NCBI RefSeq assembly: GCF_002216685.1
Contig: NZ_CP022352.1
Coordinates: 744,001-808,000, forward strand
DNA: 64,000 nt
DNA from: Vibrio tarriae
GTDB lineage: Bacteria > Pseudomonadota > Gammaproteobacteria > Enterobacterales > Vibrionaceae
Direction: 5' to 3'
The stretch's first letter is position 1, and each line of letters opens with the position of its first letter. A program made the translations under genes and the position numbers. Below are positions 29,654 to 39,170 of the stretch, in pieces. The notes beneath the pieces are model-generated. The model did not search any database. It worked only from the letters and a program-made list of their open reading frames with translations, and was not told the DNA's origin.

Positions 29654-30647
29654 TATGACCTCCTAAAATTAACTGAACTTCAACTCAGTGTATGCTTGTT
29701 TTCAGAGCGTCATTTTAAATAACGCTCAACATAGACTACTTTGGATTTGTCATACTTATTGCGCAAAATGTCACATTTATATAACACCAATGCTAAAGTT
29801 AATTTGATGAAATTACTAACAAATAATAACTAGGTGAACTAAATATACGCTAGAATCTAAGATTTATGCTTTATGGGGAAACAGGATTGTATGCTGTTAT
29901 TTTTACATGAAGAACAAAGTATAGTATTGTAGGAATAATAAATTTTAAAGTAAATCCATAGGTCCATTTGGCACTATGTGGACGCATAAGTGCTGGAATT
30001 ATAAAGTTTGATGATTCGCGCTAACTCAATTAAATGTATATATTCTCTAATAGATATACATTGTATGAATGCGATTTTATATTAAAACCAGTTGAATTAA
30101 AGATTTTATTGTCGAATATTAATTTCATTTAAGCCATTGATTTTAATATTTATTTCATGGTGACAGGGTTTGAAAATACTTTTTCACACGGTTTTTATAT
30201 TTTTTCATACGATATGACTTATCTAATAAAGCATGAATGATTTAGTATGTTCAATATTGTCTTTAATTATTTCACACAAATGTGACTAATCTTCATTAAT
30301 CTATTAAGAATAGAAGACTGTCTAATAACGTTATTTAACAAGGATTTGCTAAAATAAGTATTGATGTTCTTGAGAATACAATAAATAGGCCTGTACATTG
30401 AATTCTAATAGGGGTCAATTTTTAGCATGCGAAATGAATTAAACAGATTGTATAGGATAGAATTCTCTAGAACTCCTATGTTAATCTACCCCCGATTTCT
30501 ATGATTACTTATCGATAGACTTAGACCACTGCTCAAGATGATTATCGAACACTAAATACTAACAGGTTCAGGTCATTATTTTGCCAATAGATGGTTGTCT
30601 TTGATTCTACTAAAAATCAAGATTCATAAGGAGCGCAGCATTTTAAC
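29654..30647. other. Long AT-rich region without a gene
   Basis: About 1 kb of very AT-rich DNA lies between the secreted GDPD gene and the next small gene. No open frame looks coding and no IS fragment is recognised. It probably includes the GDPD promoter. Confidence 0.4.
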
Positions 30648-31004
30648 ATGAAAGAACTCATTAAATGTGTTCTGCTCTTGCTTTTATCTACCAGCTTAGC
30701 GGTGGTGATATTGGGAACGATATTGTTCAAGTTAGAGTCTTCATATACCCCAGAAAGTGCTCAGGTTATTGGTCGCATGCTTTGGTTTCCAGAGCCTACT
30801 GCAAGAGGGCTTAGTATTGTAGAAAACATGCACCCTATATACAGGATTAGAGTCACTTGCGGTTCGCCTGATGAAATTTGTTATGAAGGTCAGTTTGCGT
30901 ATAAAGGTGACAAACTCAGTGGCATCGAACTGACAGATTTTGCGAGCTACTTAGGGGAAGATATCGTATTAATAAATGGCGAAAGTTTAGAGCCTGTAGA
31001 GTAG
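30648..31004 (+). CDS. Small membrane-anchored or secreted protein of unknown function
   Basis: This 118-aa protein has a single N-terminal hydrophobic helix (residues 7-28, CVLLLLLSTSLAVVILGTIL) and a small extracytoplasmic domain with two cysteines (VTCGSPDEICYEG) that could pair. It ends in an acidic tail. AAGGAG at 30629-30634 is 13 bases from the ATG, slightly far. No family is recognised. It is the last gene before the tdh remnant and is likely part of the island. Confidence 0.6.
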   Translation: MKELIKCVLLLLLSTSLAVVILGTILFKLESSYTPESAQVIGRMLWFPEPTARGLSIVENMHPIYRIRVTCGSPDEICYEGQFAYKGDKLSGIELTDFASYLGEDIVLINGESLEPVE

Positions 31005-31165
31005 GAGCTGTAACTTTCTGATTTTATAGATTATTCATCTAACGAATCAGTTTCTAAGTTGTAGAAATACAAGGGTTTAAACTTATAGCCCCATTTTAGC
31101 CCCAATGATGATGATTCTGCCATTAATGCATTGATTATAAAGAGTATAAATGAACAGTGCGTAAT

Positions 31166-31321
31166 ATGTTTGAAACTTGGTATAAGATGGCGAGCCTGAT
31201 TCAATCGGGTCTTGATATCAGCCCAGTTATCACGCATCACTTCAAAGTGGATGACTTCCCAAAAGGCTTCGACATCATGCGCAGCGGGGCTTCCGGCAAA
31301 GTTATCCTCGATTGGCAGTAA
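31166..31321 (+). pseudogene. tdh: 3' remnant of threonine 3-dehydrogenase (tdh)
   Basis: From ATG 31166 to TAA 31321, 51 codons read [17 protein letters not shown], then [10 protein letters not shown] and SGKVILDWQ, which is the C-terminus of bacterial threonine 3-dehydrogenase. Similarity stops a few codons upstream, where an in-frame TGA lies at 31151. The fragment keeps its downstream terminator. It is therefore the displaced 3' end of a tdh gene, most simply left by integration of the island or by a rearrangement. Whether an intact tdh exists elsewhere cannot be seen here. Confidence 0.85.
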
Positions 31322-31339
31322 CCGAAAATCTCTCCACAG

Positions 31340-31366
31340 AGCGCTCCGTAAAGGGCGCTTTGTTTT
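31340..31366 (+). terminator. Intrinsic terminator of the tdh remnant
   Basis: AGCGCTC (31340-31346) pairs with GGGCGCT (31353-31359) with a 6-base loop, followed by TTGTTTTT. It is retained from the original tdh gene. Confidence 0.8.
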
Positions 31367-31566
31367 TGGCTAACACTGTTTTTATAAACAGTAAAGTGGA
31401 AAATACGATCGAATATAGCATTTCAAAAGGCCTTGATTTAGCCTAAAGACTTCCCATCATCGTTTGAATAAAGGCATTATTTTAATAAGAGGCGGGAAGA
31501 GGAGAATGATGTGAAATGGAATAAGACTTACACATCATAATCACTAGGTTCTTAAATAAACAAAGA

Positions 31567-31770
31567 CTATTGATTTTGTTTAAAAAAGCGCTCTGCATGA
31601 GCAAAAAGGTTATCACAGAGGATCTTTTGTTGAGCGTACTCTTCAGAATCCACGGACATTTCTCCAAGAACCGCTTGTGCACTGTGGTACTCTTTTACCA
31701 TTTCTTCAAATTTTGCTTCATAAGCGCCCTTTTTATTTTTTTTAGGCAATCTAACTCTTTTGTTTTTCAT
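31567..31770 (-). CDS. Small charged protein of unknown function
   Basis: A 67-aa basic then amphipathic-helical protein (MKNKRVRLPKKNKKG, then EAKFEEMVKEYHSAQ). The ATG at 31770 has AAGGT about eight bases upstream, whereas an alternative ATG at 31791 has no ribosome binding site. No family is recognised. It stands alone between the tdh remnant and the cold-shock gene. Confidence 0.6.
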   Translation of the reverse strand: MKNKRVRLPKKNKKGAYEAKFEEMVKEYHSAQAVLGEMSVDSEEYAQQKILCDNLFAHAERFFKQNQ

Positions 31771-32250
31771 GGGTTTACCTTTTAATGTCATGTGACGAAT
31801 ATTTATTTTTACTTGTCAGGATATCTATATTTAATAAATGTTCATCAATATTAAAATCCAAGCTGTTAAGAAATTATTTAAGGCTTGACTTATATCTTGA
31901 GAAATAAGAATTCACTTAAATAAAACGATAGTTCTACACTTCATTGGTTATATGACATTGAACTTTTTAAAATTTCAATGTAGGCGTTTTCTTTGCTTTC
32001 TATAGATAATCTCGTGAGAGATGCATTAAGAAAGTCTAATAAAAGTAAAGAGTGCGCTACTAAGTGCTTAGTTCCACTACGTCACTCAAAACAAAACCGA
32101 GAAGAGATTCAGACTAACCACGGAATGAATATTTCAAGATAAAAAACGAGGCTCACTATACACGGATAAAATGAAATAGATAGAAAATTTATTATCCCTT
32201 GCATAGTCACTCTATCGTAGCGCTGAGCGTAAAATCTGAATTCATATCCC
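31771..32250. other. AT-rich intergenic region
   Basis: No gene could be supported here. It leads into a palindromic repeat copy at about 32,251. Confidence 0.4.
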
Positions 32251-32430
32251 TTAACTACTTGAAGTTGCAGGTAGGCGACAAATGAGTGACAAATTTGCAC
32301 TGATGTAAGCTGGCCTTTCTTTGATGAGAGCCAAGGATGGCTCTCAGAAGCCCCATGAGCATAGACAGACTATGTGATTAGGGGGAACGAAAGTAGCCAA
32401 CATCACCGCATCTTCAAGTAGGAAGAGTAT
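32251..32430. repeat. Vibrio palindromic intergenic repeat, copy 2
   Basis: Ends CTACTTGAAGTTGCAGG and ATCTTCAAGTAGGAAG are inverted. It is longer than the other copies and holds an inner hairpin (GAGAGCCA...TGGCTCTC at about 32,324-32,343). The reverse strand shares the GTTGGCTAC...TTCGTTC...AATCACATAG core with the copy near 39,175. Confidence 0.65.
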
Positions 32431-32759
32431 AGACCATTTGTCCGAAATACCCAGTATGGAGAGGTGGTTCCCCGTGTAGAGATTCTGTCACAATAAGCAA
32501 ACGGATGATTGTCAGACATCTAGCCAAATGAGTTCTAAGAAAAATAAAAAAGAAAAGGCTGGCTATTCTCGATTCTATCGGTATACTGCACATCAGCTCC
32601 TAAGAAGAGAGCTATTTAGTTTTAAGATCGACATTTCTCTCAGTTCATCATCGATACCCTCGTTTACGTTCCTGCGACAAAATATTTATCTCTAAATCAT
32701 GAAATAGCACTTATTAGCTAAAATTAATCCTAAAATTCAATATCAATATAGAGGTATCT

Positions 32760-32972
32760 ATGTCTACTAAATCAACTGGTTCAGTAAAATGGTTCAACGA
32801 GACTAAAGGCTTTGGTTTTCTTTCTCAAGACAATGGTGGTGATGACGTTTTCGTTCATTTCAATTCTATTGTTTCAACTGGATTCAAGACGCTAGCGGAA
32901 GGCCAAAAAGTGTCTTATGTCGTTGAAAAAGGTAAAAAAGGTTTACAAGCTGCTGAAGTAACAGTGCTGTAA
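32760..32972 (+). CDS. Cold-shock protein, CspA family
   Basis: This 70-aa single cold-shock domain has the RNA-binding motifs [14 protein letters not shown] (RNP1) and DVFVHF (RNP2). It binds single-stranded RNA/DNA and melts mRNA structure in the cytoplasm. Full length for the family. GAGGTAT lies just before the ATG, and the upstream gap is long and AT-rich, which fits the long regulated leader common in csp genes, though I did not resolve a start site. A terminator-like hairpin follows at 32980-33007. Confidence 0.93.
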   Translation: MSTKSTGSVKWFNETKGFGFLSQDNGGDDVFVHFNSIVSTGFKTLAEGQKVSYVVEKGKKGLQAAEVTVL

Positions 32973-32979
32973 AACTGTA

Positions 32980-33007
32980 TGTGGCACCACTCTATTGTGG
33001 TGTCACA
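32980..33007 (+). terminator. Hairpin after the cold-shock gene
   Basis: TGTGGCACCAC (32980-32990) pairs with GTGGTGTCACA (32997-33007), 11 bp with one G-U and a 6-base loop. The T-run downstream is weak. Confidence 0.6.
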
Positions 33008-33280
33008 CATCTCCCTGATTTTTCTTCAGTCTATATACCCAAGCTATCTTAAAAAATTTCACAGCATTAACTGCATCAGTCACGGTTAATATCTATTTAA
33101 TACTTTCCGTATAAATACCTTTGGTATATATCTAATATTAGGTAATGTTCGCCTAATCCTTCAGTTCCATCTTCTGGAATTTATATTAATAGGCTCGTAG
33201 TAGAGTCAATTTCGCCTAGTGCTTTATCCATATAAATTGGTTTATATATTGAAAGCGGTTGGCGAATAAATGAGAAACAC
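32990..33280. other. Region between cold-shock gene and RNase R-type gene
   Basis: No coding frame is visible. It is AT-rich and is likely the promoter/leader of the exonuclease gene. Confidence 0.35.
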
Positions 33281-35497
33281 ATGAAATTAAACTTATCCGC
33301 ACCTACAATCAATATTACCCATTATGATCACGTTATCCCTAGTCGAGATTGTATTCTTAGTCTATTCGATAAAGTAAAACACTATTTAAGTCACGAACAG
33401 ATCTCGCATTCGACGGGGCTAAGTGAGAAAAATCAAAAAGAAGCGCTGAAAAAACGGCTCAGAGCAATGGAGCGTGACGGCCAGCTCACCTTTACACACA
33501 GAAGAGGCTATCGAAAAGTTGATCAAACCGCGTTAGTCTCGGGCCGAATTAGCCTGCATGCTGATGGTTTTGGTTTTGTCTCGTATGACGATAATCAAAA
33601 AGACCTATTTTTACCTAAACATCAGCTCGACCATGTGTTTGACGGCGATATCGTACAGGTTTTAAAAGGACATGCTCAGCAACAGGGCCGTTCAAATCAT
33701 CGTTTGATAAAGATTGTTGAGCGAAAGACGACTCACATTGTCGGTTTGCTTAAGAAAAAAGGCGTTAATTTCTATCTATCTCCAGAAAAATCAACGTTTT
33801 CACAGATCATTCATGTCAATCCAAATCAATTTACAGCCAAAAGTGTGGGGAAATTGGTTTACGCCCAAGTGACTCAATATCCTGATCACAAACACTCTAC
33901 TATGGTTGAGATCACCGAAGTTTTGGGGCGTCCGGGTGACTCTGGGATTGAGGTAAAGCTGGCATTACATCGTCACGGTATCAATGAAAAGTGGGAGAGT
34001 GAGGTATTGAGCGCTGCCCTAGCTTTGGGAACGGATGTAAATGAAAAAGATAAAATGCAGCGTGTGGATTATCGAGATCTGCCTTTTGTCACTATAGATG
34101 GTGATGATGCCAAAGACTTTGATGATGCTGTCTATGGCTACCCGATGGATAATGGTCAATGGAAACTGTTCGTAGCTATCGCAGATGTATCTCATTATGT
34201 TCAGCCGAATGATCCCTTAGATCTTGAAGCCCAAACTCGCGCAACGTCAGTTTATTTTCCAGGTTATGTCGTCCCTATGTTGCCTGAAGCCTTATCGAAT
34301 GGTTTGTGTTCTCTCAATCCGAATGTTGACCGCTTGGTCTTAGTGTGTGAAATGACCTTTGATGATGCGGGTATTATGCTGGATGCCGAGTTTTCTGAAG
34401 GCCTTATTCACTCCCATGCTCGGTTGACCTATAACCAAGTCAACGAGACGATTCTCAAACCGAATCAATGGAGTCATTCTCGTTCAAACAAGGTTGAGAA
34501 ACACTTACTCAACCTGCATCGTTTATATCTGAATTTGCTGGGGCAACGTCAAGTGAGAGGAGCGATTGATTTTGATACTCAAGAACTCGCGTTTACTTTA
34601 GATAATAAGAAGAAAATTGCCTCGATCGATCCTGTTATTCGTAATGATGCGCACCGAATGATTGAGGAATTCATGTTGTGTGCGAATGTGGCTACCGCGG
34701 AGTTTTTACAAGAGCATAAAATACCCAGCCTATATCGTGTGCATGCTGGCCCTCAAATGAAAAAGCTTGCTTCACTGCGCATGATGCTGGCCGACAAAGG
34801 CTTAGTTCTCGGTGGTGGTGATAAACCGACGTCGCATGATTACAACGTGCTGTTAGAGCAGGTTCATGATTTAGAAGAAGGGGATGTGATTCGTACTTTG
34901 TTGTTACGTTCGCAAAGCCAAGCTGAATATTCACCGAAAAATCAGGGACACTTTGGCTTAGCTTATGGGGCTTATGCGCACTTTACTTCACCCATTCGCC
35001 GTTATCCTGATTTGCTGGTACACCGAGCGATCCGTTCTAAACTACGTGAACAAGCGAAAGGGACGTTTCAGCGCCTACTGAGCAAGCTCAAATCACTCGG
35101 TCAATGCACCGGTGGGTCAACCAATTATCCTTATGATAGCAAGGCGATTGAGCAATTAAGTGTGCATTGTTCTCATCAGTCTCGTCAGGCGGATGAGGTG
35201 AGCCGTGAGGTCGAGAATGCGTTGAAGTGTCACTATATGAAGCCCTTTATCGGTCAAAACTTTACTGGTCGAGTATCTGGCGTAACCCATTTTGGTCTGT
35301 TTGTTGAGCTAGAATTAAACCGAATCGAAGGTTTGATTCCCCTCTCTAGCTTCCAAAATGGAGAGTTTGAGTTTGATGGGGTGAGACAAAAAATCGTTAG
35401 TCAAACCGCAACTTTTGCGTTGGGTACTCAAGTCGAAATTATAGTGAAAGAAGTGGATGCTAAACAAAGGAGAATTCTGTTTAGTTTTGCTGAATAG
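33281..35497 (+). CDS. RNase R-type 3'-5' exoribonuclease (RNB family)
   Basis: This 738-aa protein has an N-terminal winged-helix-like segment (about residues 20-75), OB-fold cold-shock domains (RGYRKVDQ..ISLHADGFGFVSYDD), the RNB catalytic core with DGDDAKDFDDAV near residues 273-284 (the metal-binding aspartates) and a C-terminal S1 domain (FTGRVSGVTHFGLFVELE). The winged-helix start and length argue for RNase R rather than RNase II, but the long basic C-terminal tail of E. coli RNase R is absent. The family degrades structured RNA processively. Being next to a cold-shock gene is suggestive, since RNase R is cold-induced in E. coli. Confidence 0.88.
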   Translation: MKLNLSAPTINITHYDHVIPSRDCILSLFDKVKHYLSHEQISHSTGLSEKNQKEALKKRLRAMERDGQLTFTHRRGYRKVDQTALVSGRISLHADGFGFVSYDDNQKDLFLPKHQLDHVFDGDIVQVLKGHAQQQGRSNHRLIKIVERKTTHIVGLLKKKGVNFYLSPEKSTFSQIIHVNPNQFTAKSVGKLVYAQVTQYPDHKHSTMVEITEVLGRPGDSGIEVKLALHRHGINEKWESEVLSAALALGTDVNEKDKMQRVDYRDLPFVTIDGDDAKDFDDAVYGYPMDNGQWKLFVAIADVSHYVQPNDPLDLEAQTRATSVYFPGYVVPMLPEALSNGLCSLNPNVDRLVLVCEMTFDDAGIMLDAEFSEGLIHSHARLTYNQVNETILKPNQWSHSRSNKVEKHLLNLHRLYLNLLGQRQVRGAIDFDTQELAFTLDNKKKIASIDPVIRNDAHRMIEEFMLCANVATAEFLQEHKIPSLYRVHAGPQMKKLASLRMMLADKGLVLGGGDKPTSHDYNVLLEQVHDLEEGDVIRTLLLRSQSQAEYSPKNQGHFGLAYGAYAHFTSPIRRYPDLLVHRAIRSKLREQAKGTFQRLLSKLKSLGQCTGGSTNYPYDSKAIEQLSVHCSHQSRQADEVSREVENALKCHYMKPFIGQNFTGRVSGVTHFGLFVELELNRIEGLIPLSSFQNGEFEFDGVRQKIVSQTATFALGTQVEIIVKEVDAKQRRILFSFAE

Positions 35498-35554
35498 AAA
35501 TATTGATTATGTTCATTCAGCCCCAAGCTGTTGGATGAATCGCTATTGCTGAAC

Positions 35555-35587
35555 AATCCGAGTGTATTCGATACACTCGGATTTTTT
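35555..35587. terminator. Strong intrinsic terminator
   Basis: A perfect 13-bp stem (35555-35567 with 35571-35583) with a TCG loop, followed by a T-run. It ends the RNase R-type transcript; the A-rich 5' arm lets it work in both directions for the convergent pbpG gene. Confidence 0.88.
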
Positions 35588-35620
35588 ATGGCATTTCGTT
35601 TAGGGTAGGGGGCTTGTCTG

Positions 35621-36571
35621 CTAGCTCGTGTAATCACTGATTTTGGCGATTTGCCCTTGGTTACGCTGCTTTTTGTATTGCTTAGCTTCCGATGAAAGAG
35701 GCGTGACCTTGCCGGTTTCTATCCAAGTGCGAAGGCGGTTAGCATCACCGACGGGTGACAGTTTGCCTTTGGTATCCAGCACGACGAAGGCGACTTGGCG
35801 TTTACCCATTTGTGTGCGCATGACAAGACAATGTCCTGCGGCATTGGTGAATCCGGTTTTCGTGAGGTCAATTTTCCAATTGTCGTTGTGCACCAATCGG
35901 TTAGTGTTACGAAAATCGAGCGTGTATCTAGGCTTAGAAAAGGTAACGGTTTTCTTATCGGTGGCGCTCAATTTACCCAGTAAAGGGTATTTTTTACTGG
36001 CTTTCAGTAATACCACCAAGTCGCGAGCCGTTGAGACATTTTTCGCTGAGAGCCCGGTTGGCTCGACAAAGCGCGTATTTTTCATACCTAATGCTTTCGC
36101 TTTGGCGTTCATGGCTTTAATGAACGCTTTATAGCCGCCCGGATAGTGGTGGGCAAGGCTTGCCGCGGCGCGGTTTTCAGATGACATCAATGTCAGCAAT
36201 AGCATATCTTTTCGACTGATTTCACTGCCGATTTTTACTCGAGAGTGCACGCCTTTCATCTCTTTCGCGTCTTTGATGGTGATGGGCAGTTTGGCATCCA
36301 TGGGCAGCTTGGCATCTAAGGTCACGATGGCAGTCATTAATTTCGTGACTGAAGCGATGGGTTTTACCGCATCAGGATTATTGGAATAAATAATCTCATT
36401 GGTCTTAAGATCGATCACCAATGCACTATTGGCAGAGAGTTCTTGCTTCTTAACGGTTTTTTTTACGCCAGCTTTGGTCGTAGTCGAGGAATCGGCGGAA
36501 TGCGCTGGTATGGCAATGATTAAACTGCTGCATATCAGAAGAACATGACCAAGGCGAGAGAAGATCTTCAT
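35621..36571 (-). CDS. pbpG: D-alanyl-D-alanine endopeptidase (PBP7)
   Basis: This 316-aa periplasmic serine peptidase has a signal peptide (residues 1-26, ending AHSA) and the three S11/low-molecular-weight PBP motifs: SVTK at 74-77, SEN at 131-133 and KTG at 238-240. The family cleaves D-Ala-meso-DAP crosslinks in murein. The first half contains a small internal duplication ([11 protein letters not shown], residues 86-95). The length fits PBP7. It is convergent with the RNase R-type gene and monocistronic. Confidence 0.9.
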   Translation of the reverse strand: MKIFSRLGHVLLICSSLIIAIPAHSADSSTTTKAGVKKTVKKQELSANSALVIDLKTNEIIYSNNPDAVKPIASVTKLMTAIVTLDAKLPMDAKLPITIKDAKEMKGVHSRVKIGSEISRKDMLLLTLMSSENRAAASLAHHYPGGYKAFIKAMNAKAKALGMKNTRFVEPTGLSAKNVSTARDLVVLLKASKKYPLLGKLSATDKKTVTFSKPRYTLDFRNTNRLVHNDNWKIDLTKTGFTNAAGHCLVMRTQMGKRQVAFVVLDTKGKLSPVGDANRLRTWIETGKVTPLSSEAKQYKKQRNQGQIAKISDYTS

Positions 36572-37047
36572 TTTGAATTCACTGAACGGTTAATTAAGTC
36601 AAAGGTTTGTCATCTATACTCAATCTACTCGAAACCACAGCGTTAAACCGCACTTACGAATGCCCATCGCGCGATTTCACTATGCCGTTGGTGGCTTACT
36701 TTTTGCGCCTACCTGCACATCAAGCCGTTTGGGTATTACCGACAAAGTAAGTATAAGAGGCTTAGTTTCGGAGCAATAGAAGCACCATTGAAAATATATT
36801 TATCTTTTTTTGGCGCACAACTACTGGAAAATTCGAGATTTTGGTATAGGGTCTGGCGTGCTGAGCTTATGTGAATTTCAATACTTAGAAAAGGCGTCCA
36901 TCTGAAGCGAGTCGCACCTAATGATAAAGTTTGAGTACGAAAGCACAGTTTGTTGCGCTCATTTATTTCAAATAACCAAGGTGAGCCATGCCCATAAGCG
37001 CGATGCCATATGCAACGTATCTATCCTCAACTTAACAACGAGCACCA
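36572..37047. other. Intergenic region with a degenerate repeat copy
   Basis: No gene is visible in this gap. From about 36,618 to 36,745 it contains a degraded copy of the palindromic repeat (TACTCGAAACCACAGCG at one end, CCTGCACATCAAG then TTTGGGTAT at the other). Confidence 0.5.
36618..36745. repeat. Vibrio palindromic intergenic repeat, degenerate copy 3
   Basis: One end resembles TACTTGAAGCTGCAGCG with several changes and the other resembles the inverse CCTGCAACTTCAAGTAGTTTGGGTAT. Central similarity is poor, so this copy is tentative. Confidence 0.4.
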
Positions 37048-37284
37048 TTAATGGGTGACTTCGCTCACCAACTCTTCAAATTGGGTGATATCCCAATCAC
37101 TTAAACTGTCCGTGACTTTTCCGACCAGCGGCAATAAACGCCACGCTTCATTTTCTCGAAACGGGTGATTGGTGATGACGGCGTAACTGGCGACGCAACA
37201 TCTGCCGCCTTTGGAGCGGATGAACTCGGCAATGGTGTTAACGGCTTCATCACTGTATGACTCTATCTTGTAGAGAGTGTCCAT
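37048..37284 (-). CDS. Small protein of unknown function upstream of ompW
   Basis: Starting from the ATG at 37284 (GAGGA about 7 bases upstream) it encodes 78 aa beginning MDTLYKIESYSDEAVNTIAE. Upstream in-frame ATGs at 37323 and 37335 lack a good ribosome binding site. A CC pair (GGRCCVASYAV) and acidic C-terminus are the only notable traits. No family is recognised. It is divergent from ompW, so its promoter overlaps the ompW control region. Confidence 0.6.
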   Translation of the reverse strand: MDTLYKIESYSDEAVNTIAEFIRSKGGRCCVASYAVITNHPFRENEAWRLLPLVGKVTDSLSDWDITQFEELVSEVTH

Positions 37285-37434
37285 ATCGTCATCCTCGATT
37301 GGGGAACAACGAATCTTTTGCATATTTGATGCCATGATGGCACGACAGGATTGCACTAGATGAATGTTAACAATGTTTGCAAAAAGTGACGCAAGTTGCA
37401 AAAACACATTATTAATGTGCATAAATGATGCAAA

Positions 37435-37448
37435 TTGATTTCCATCAA
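37435..37448. promoter_or_regulatory. FNR-type box in the ompW promoter
   Basis: TTGAT-TTCC-ATCAA matches the FNR consensus (TTGAT-N4-ATCAA) exactly. A -10-like TACTGT lies at 37470-37475, which would put the start near 37482 and the box centre at about -41, the class II activator position. ompW is FNR-regulated in E. coli. Confidence 0.7.
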
Positions 37449-37524
37449 ATTTGTGTGGTTTTTGTGTGCTACTGTGCGCGCAACACAAAGATAACAACAT
37501 AGCCCTACAAAAAAGGAAAACGTC

Positions 37525-38169
37525 ATGAAACAAACCATTTGCGGCCTAGCCGTGCTTGCAGCCCTAACCTCTGCTCCTGTATTCGCTCACCAAGAAGGTG
37601 ACTTTATTGTGCGCGCAGGTATTGCTTCGGTAGTACCAAATGACAGTAGCGATAAGATTTTAGGTAGCCAAAGTGAATTGGCGGTTAATAGCAATACCCA
37701 GTTAGGGTTAACGCTTGGCTATATGTTTACTGACAACATCAGCTTTGAAGTCCTTGCTGCTACACCATTTTCACACAAAATTTCGACTGACTTGCTGAGC
37801 CTAGGCGACATTGCTGAAACCAAACACCTGCCACCAACCTTTATGGTCCAGTACTATTTTGGCGAAGCAAATTCGACTTTCCGCCCTTATGTTGGCGCGG
37901 GTTTGAACTACACCACTTTCTTTGATGAAAGCTTTAATGGTACGGGTAGTAGTGCCACATTAACGGATCTTAAACTAGATGATTCATGGGGTTTGGCTGC
38001 TAATGCTGGCGTAGACTACATGCTCAATGATAGCTGGTTCCTTAACGCTTCTGTGTGGTATGCCAATATTGAAACGACGGCAACATACAAATATGGTGGT
38101 GCTGCTCAATCAACTGATGTGAAAATCAATCCGTGGGTATTTATGATCGCAGGTGGTTATAAGTTCTAA
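37525..38169 (+). CDS. ompW: Outer membrane protein W
   Basis: This 214-aa protein has a signal peptide (residues 1-21, ending VFA) and is an eight-stranded beta-barrel of the OmpW family, ending with the aromatic C-terminal residue F used by the BAM complex (GGYKF). The sequence closely resembles V. cholerae OmpW (mature start HQEGDFIVRAG). OmpW forms a small hydrophobic channel for hydrophobic compounds and is an immunogenic surface protein. An AAAGGA ribosome binding site lies eight bases before the start, and an FNR-type box sits upstream. A 13-bp terminator follows. Confidence 0.95.
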   Translation: MKQTICGLAVLAALTSAPVFAHQEGDFIVRAGIASVVPNDSSDKILGSQSELAVNSNTQLGLTLGYMFTDNISFEVLAATPFSHKISTDLLSLGDIAETKHLPPTFMVQYYFGEANSTFRPYVGAGLNYTTFFDESFNGTGSSATLTDLKLDDSWGLAANAGVDYMLNDSWFLNASVWYANIETTATYKYGGAAQSTDVKINPWVFMIAGGYKF

Positions 38170-38253
38170 CGCCTTATTTTGAGAAAAAGCCGCGATTTCG
38201 CTAACTCCGATCAGTTAAGCAAATGATCAGTTGAACGATCCTGTGGTTGGTTG

Positions 38254-38292
38254 AAAATACCCTCAAGCATTTCATGTTTGAGGGTATTTTTT
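38254..38292 (+). terminator. Intrinsic terminator after ompW
   Basis: A 13-bp perfect stem (38254-38266 with 38278-38290) and a T-run follow ompW by about 85 bases. The IS fragment begins immediately after it. Confidence 0.8.
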
Positions 38293-38293
38293 T

Positions 38294-38590
38294 ATGTTGG
38301 CTCACTGGCTTATTGATGTTGATTACTTCGCTTCTCCTGATTCACTTGCGCTTTTTCAAAAAGAGCTTCCATTAGAATGGATAAATCAAGCGCTTGATGA
38401 AACGAATAAAGCCAGCATGAGAAGACGAAAGCTACCTGCTGAGTTGGTCGTTTGGCTACTAGTCGGTATTGGCTTGTATCGCGATAGACCTATTACTGAT
38501 GTTTTGGAGAAGTTAGATCTAAAACTATCTAACTCTTTAGGTGAATCTATTGCTCCAAGTGCTATTCCTCAAGCCAGAAAACGTCTTTAA
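38294..38590 (+). pseudogene. IS4-type transposase, N-terminal fragment
   Basis: The 98-codon frame (MLAHWLIDVDYFA, then NKASMRRRKLPAELVVWLLVG and SNSLGESIAPSAIPQARKRL) is the N-terminal domain found in IS4-family transposases, which are normally about 440 aa. The catalytic DDE part is missing: the frame ends at a TAA lying on the stop codon of the next, convergent gene. It is thus a truncated element whose 3' break sits at a junction between the ompW side and the guaC side. Confidence 0.75.
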
Positions 38591-39135
38591 AAACGATATT
38601 GCCCGCCCACGGTGAAGGAAAGACTCGAATAATCTTGCTCTAAGGGGTAGTAACTGAGCTCCATAGTCAGCGCCAAGCTTTTGTCGATGCTCGATTGCAC
38701 TTTCGTACCGATGCCGATATACGGATTGGTTCCTGAAAATTGACGGTTATCGCCAATCGCGCCCAATTCATAGCGCTCTTTCACTTTGAATTGTGATAGC
38801 CCGCCGCGAGCGTAAAGAATCGTCAGGTTATTGATAGGCTGTTCGAAAAAAGCGCCAAAATAAAAACCTTCAACTTTGACATCAATCTTCTGTTTTTGCG
38901 TGTTTAACATTTCGGCTCCGTTGCCGATCATGCCTGAATAGCCGAGATCTAAGCCGATAAACGGTGAAAACTGGTAATTATACCCAAACTGAGTAACCCA
39001 AGCTTCATCACTACTGGAAGGGCTATCGATACGGCTAAAGCCTGTGCTTAACGAAAATGAATAAGGGCTATTTCCCGCATAAGCAGGAAGTGCAAAGCAA
39101 CAAAAAACCATTAACCAGCCGCAAAAACGTACCAT
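38587..39135 (-). CDS. Outer membrane beta-barrel protein (opacity/OmpA-type)
   Basis: This 182-aa protein has a signal peptide (residues 1-20, ending AYA) and an alternating-strand barrel pattern ending in an aromatic residue (GGQYRF), typical of small eight-stranded outer membrane proteins such as the PF13505 family. No specific function is recognised. The stop codon coincides with the truncated end of the IS fragment, so the last bases could have been supplied by the IS. Confidence 0.75.
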   Translation of the reverse strand: MVRFCGWLMVFCCFALPAYAGNSPYSFSLSTGFSRIDSPSSSDEAWVTQFGYNYQFSPFIGLDLGYSGMIGNGAEMLNTQKQKIDVKVEGFYFGAFFEQPINNLTILYARGGLSQFKVKERYELGAIGDNRQFSGTNPYIGIGTKVQSSIDKSLALTMELSYYPLEQDYSSLSFTVGGQYRF

Positions 39136-39170
39136 AGCCCACCTGTTTCATTCCCTGAAAGGATTAATAT

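Noticed and set aside
31031..31240. 69-codon minus-strand open frame
   Set aside because: It is antisense to the tdh remnant, has no ribosome binding site and poor composition.
37285..37533. Long N-terminal extension of the small gene upstream of ompW
   Set aside because: It would overlap the ompW promoter and FNR box; the start at 37284 has the better ribosome binding site.
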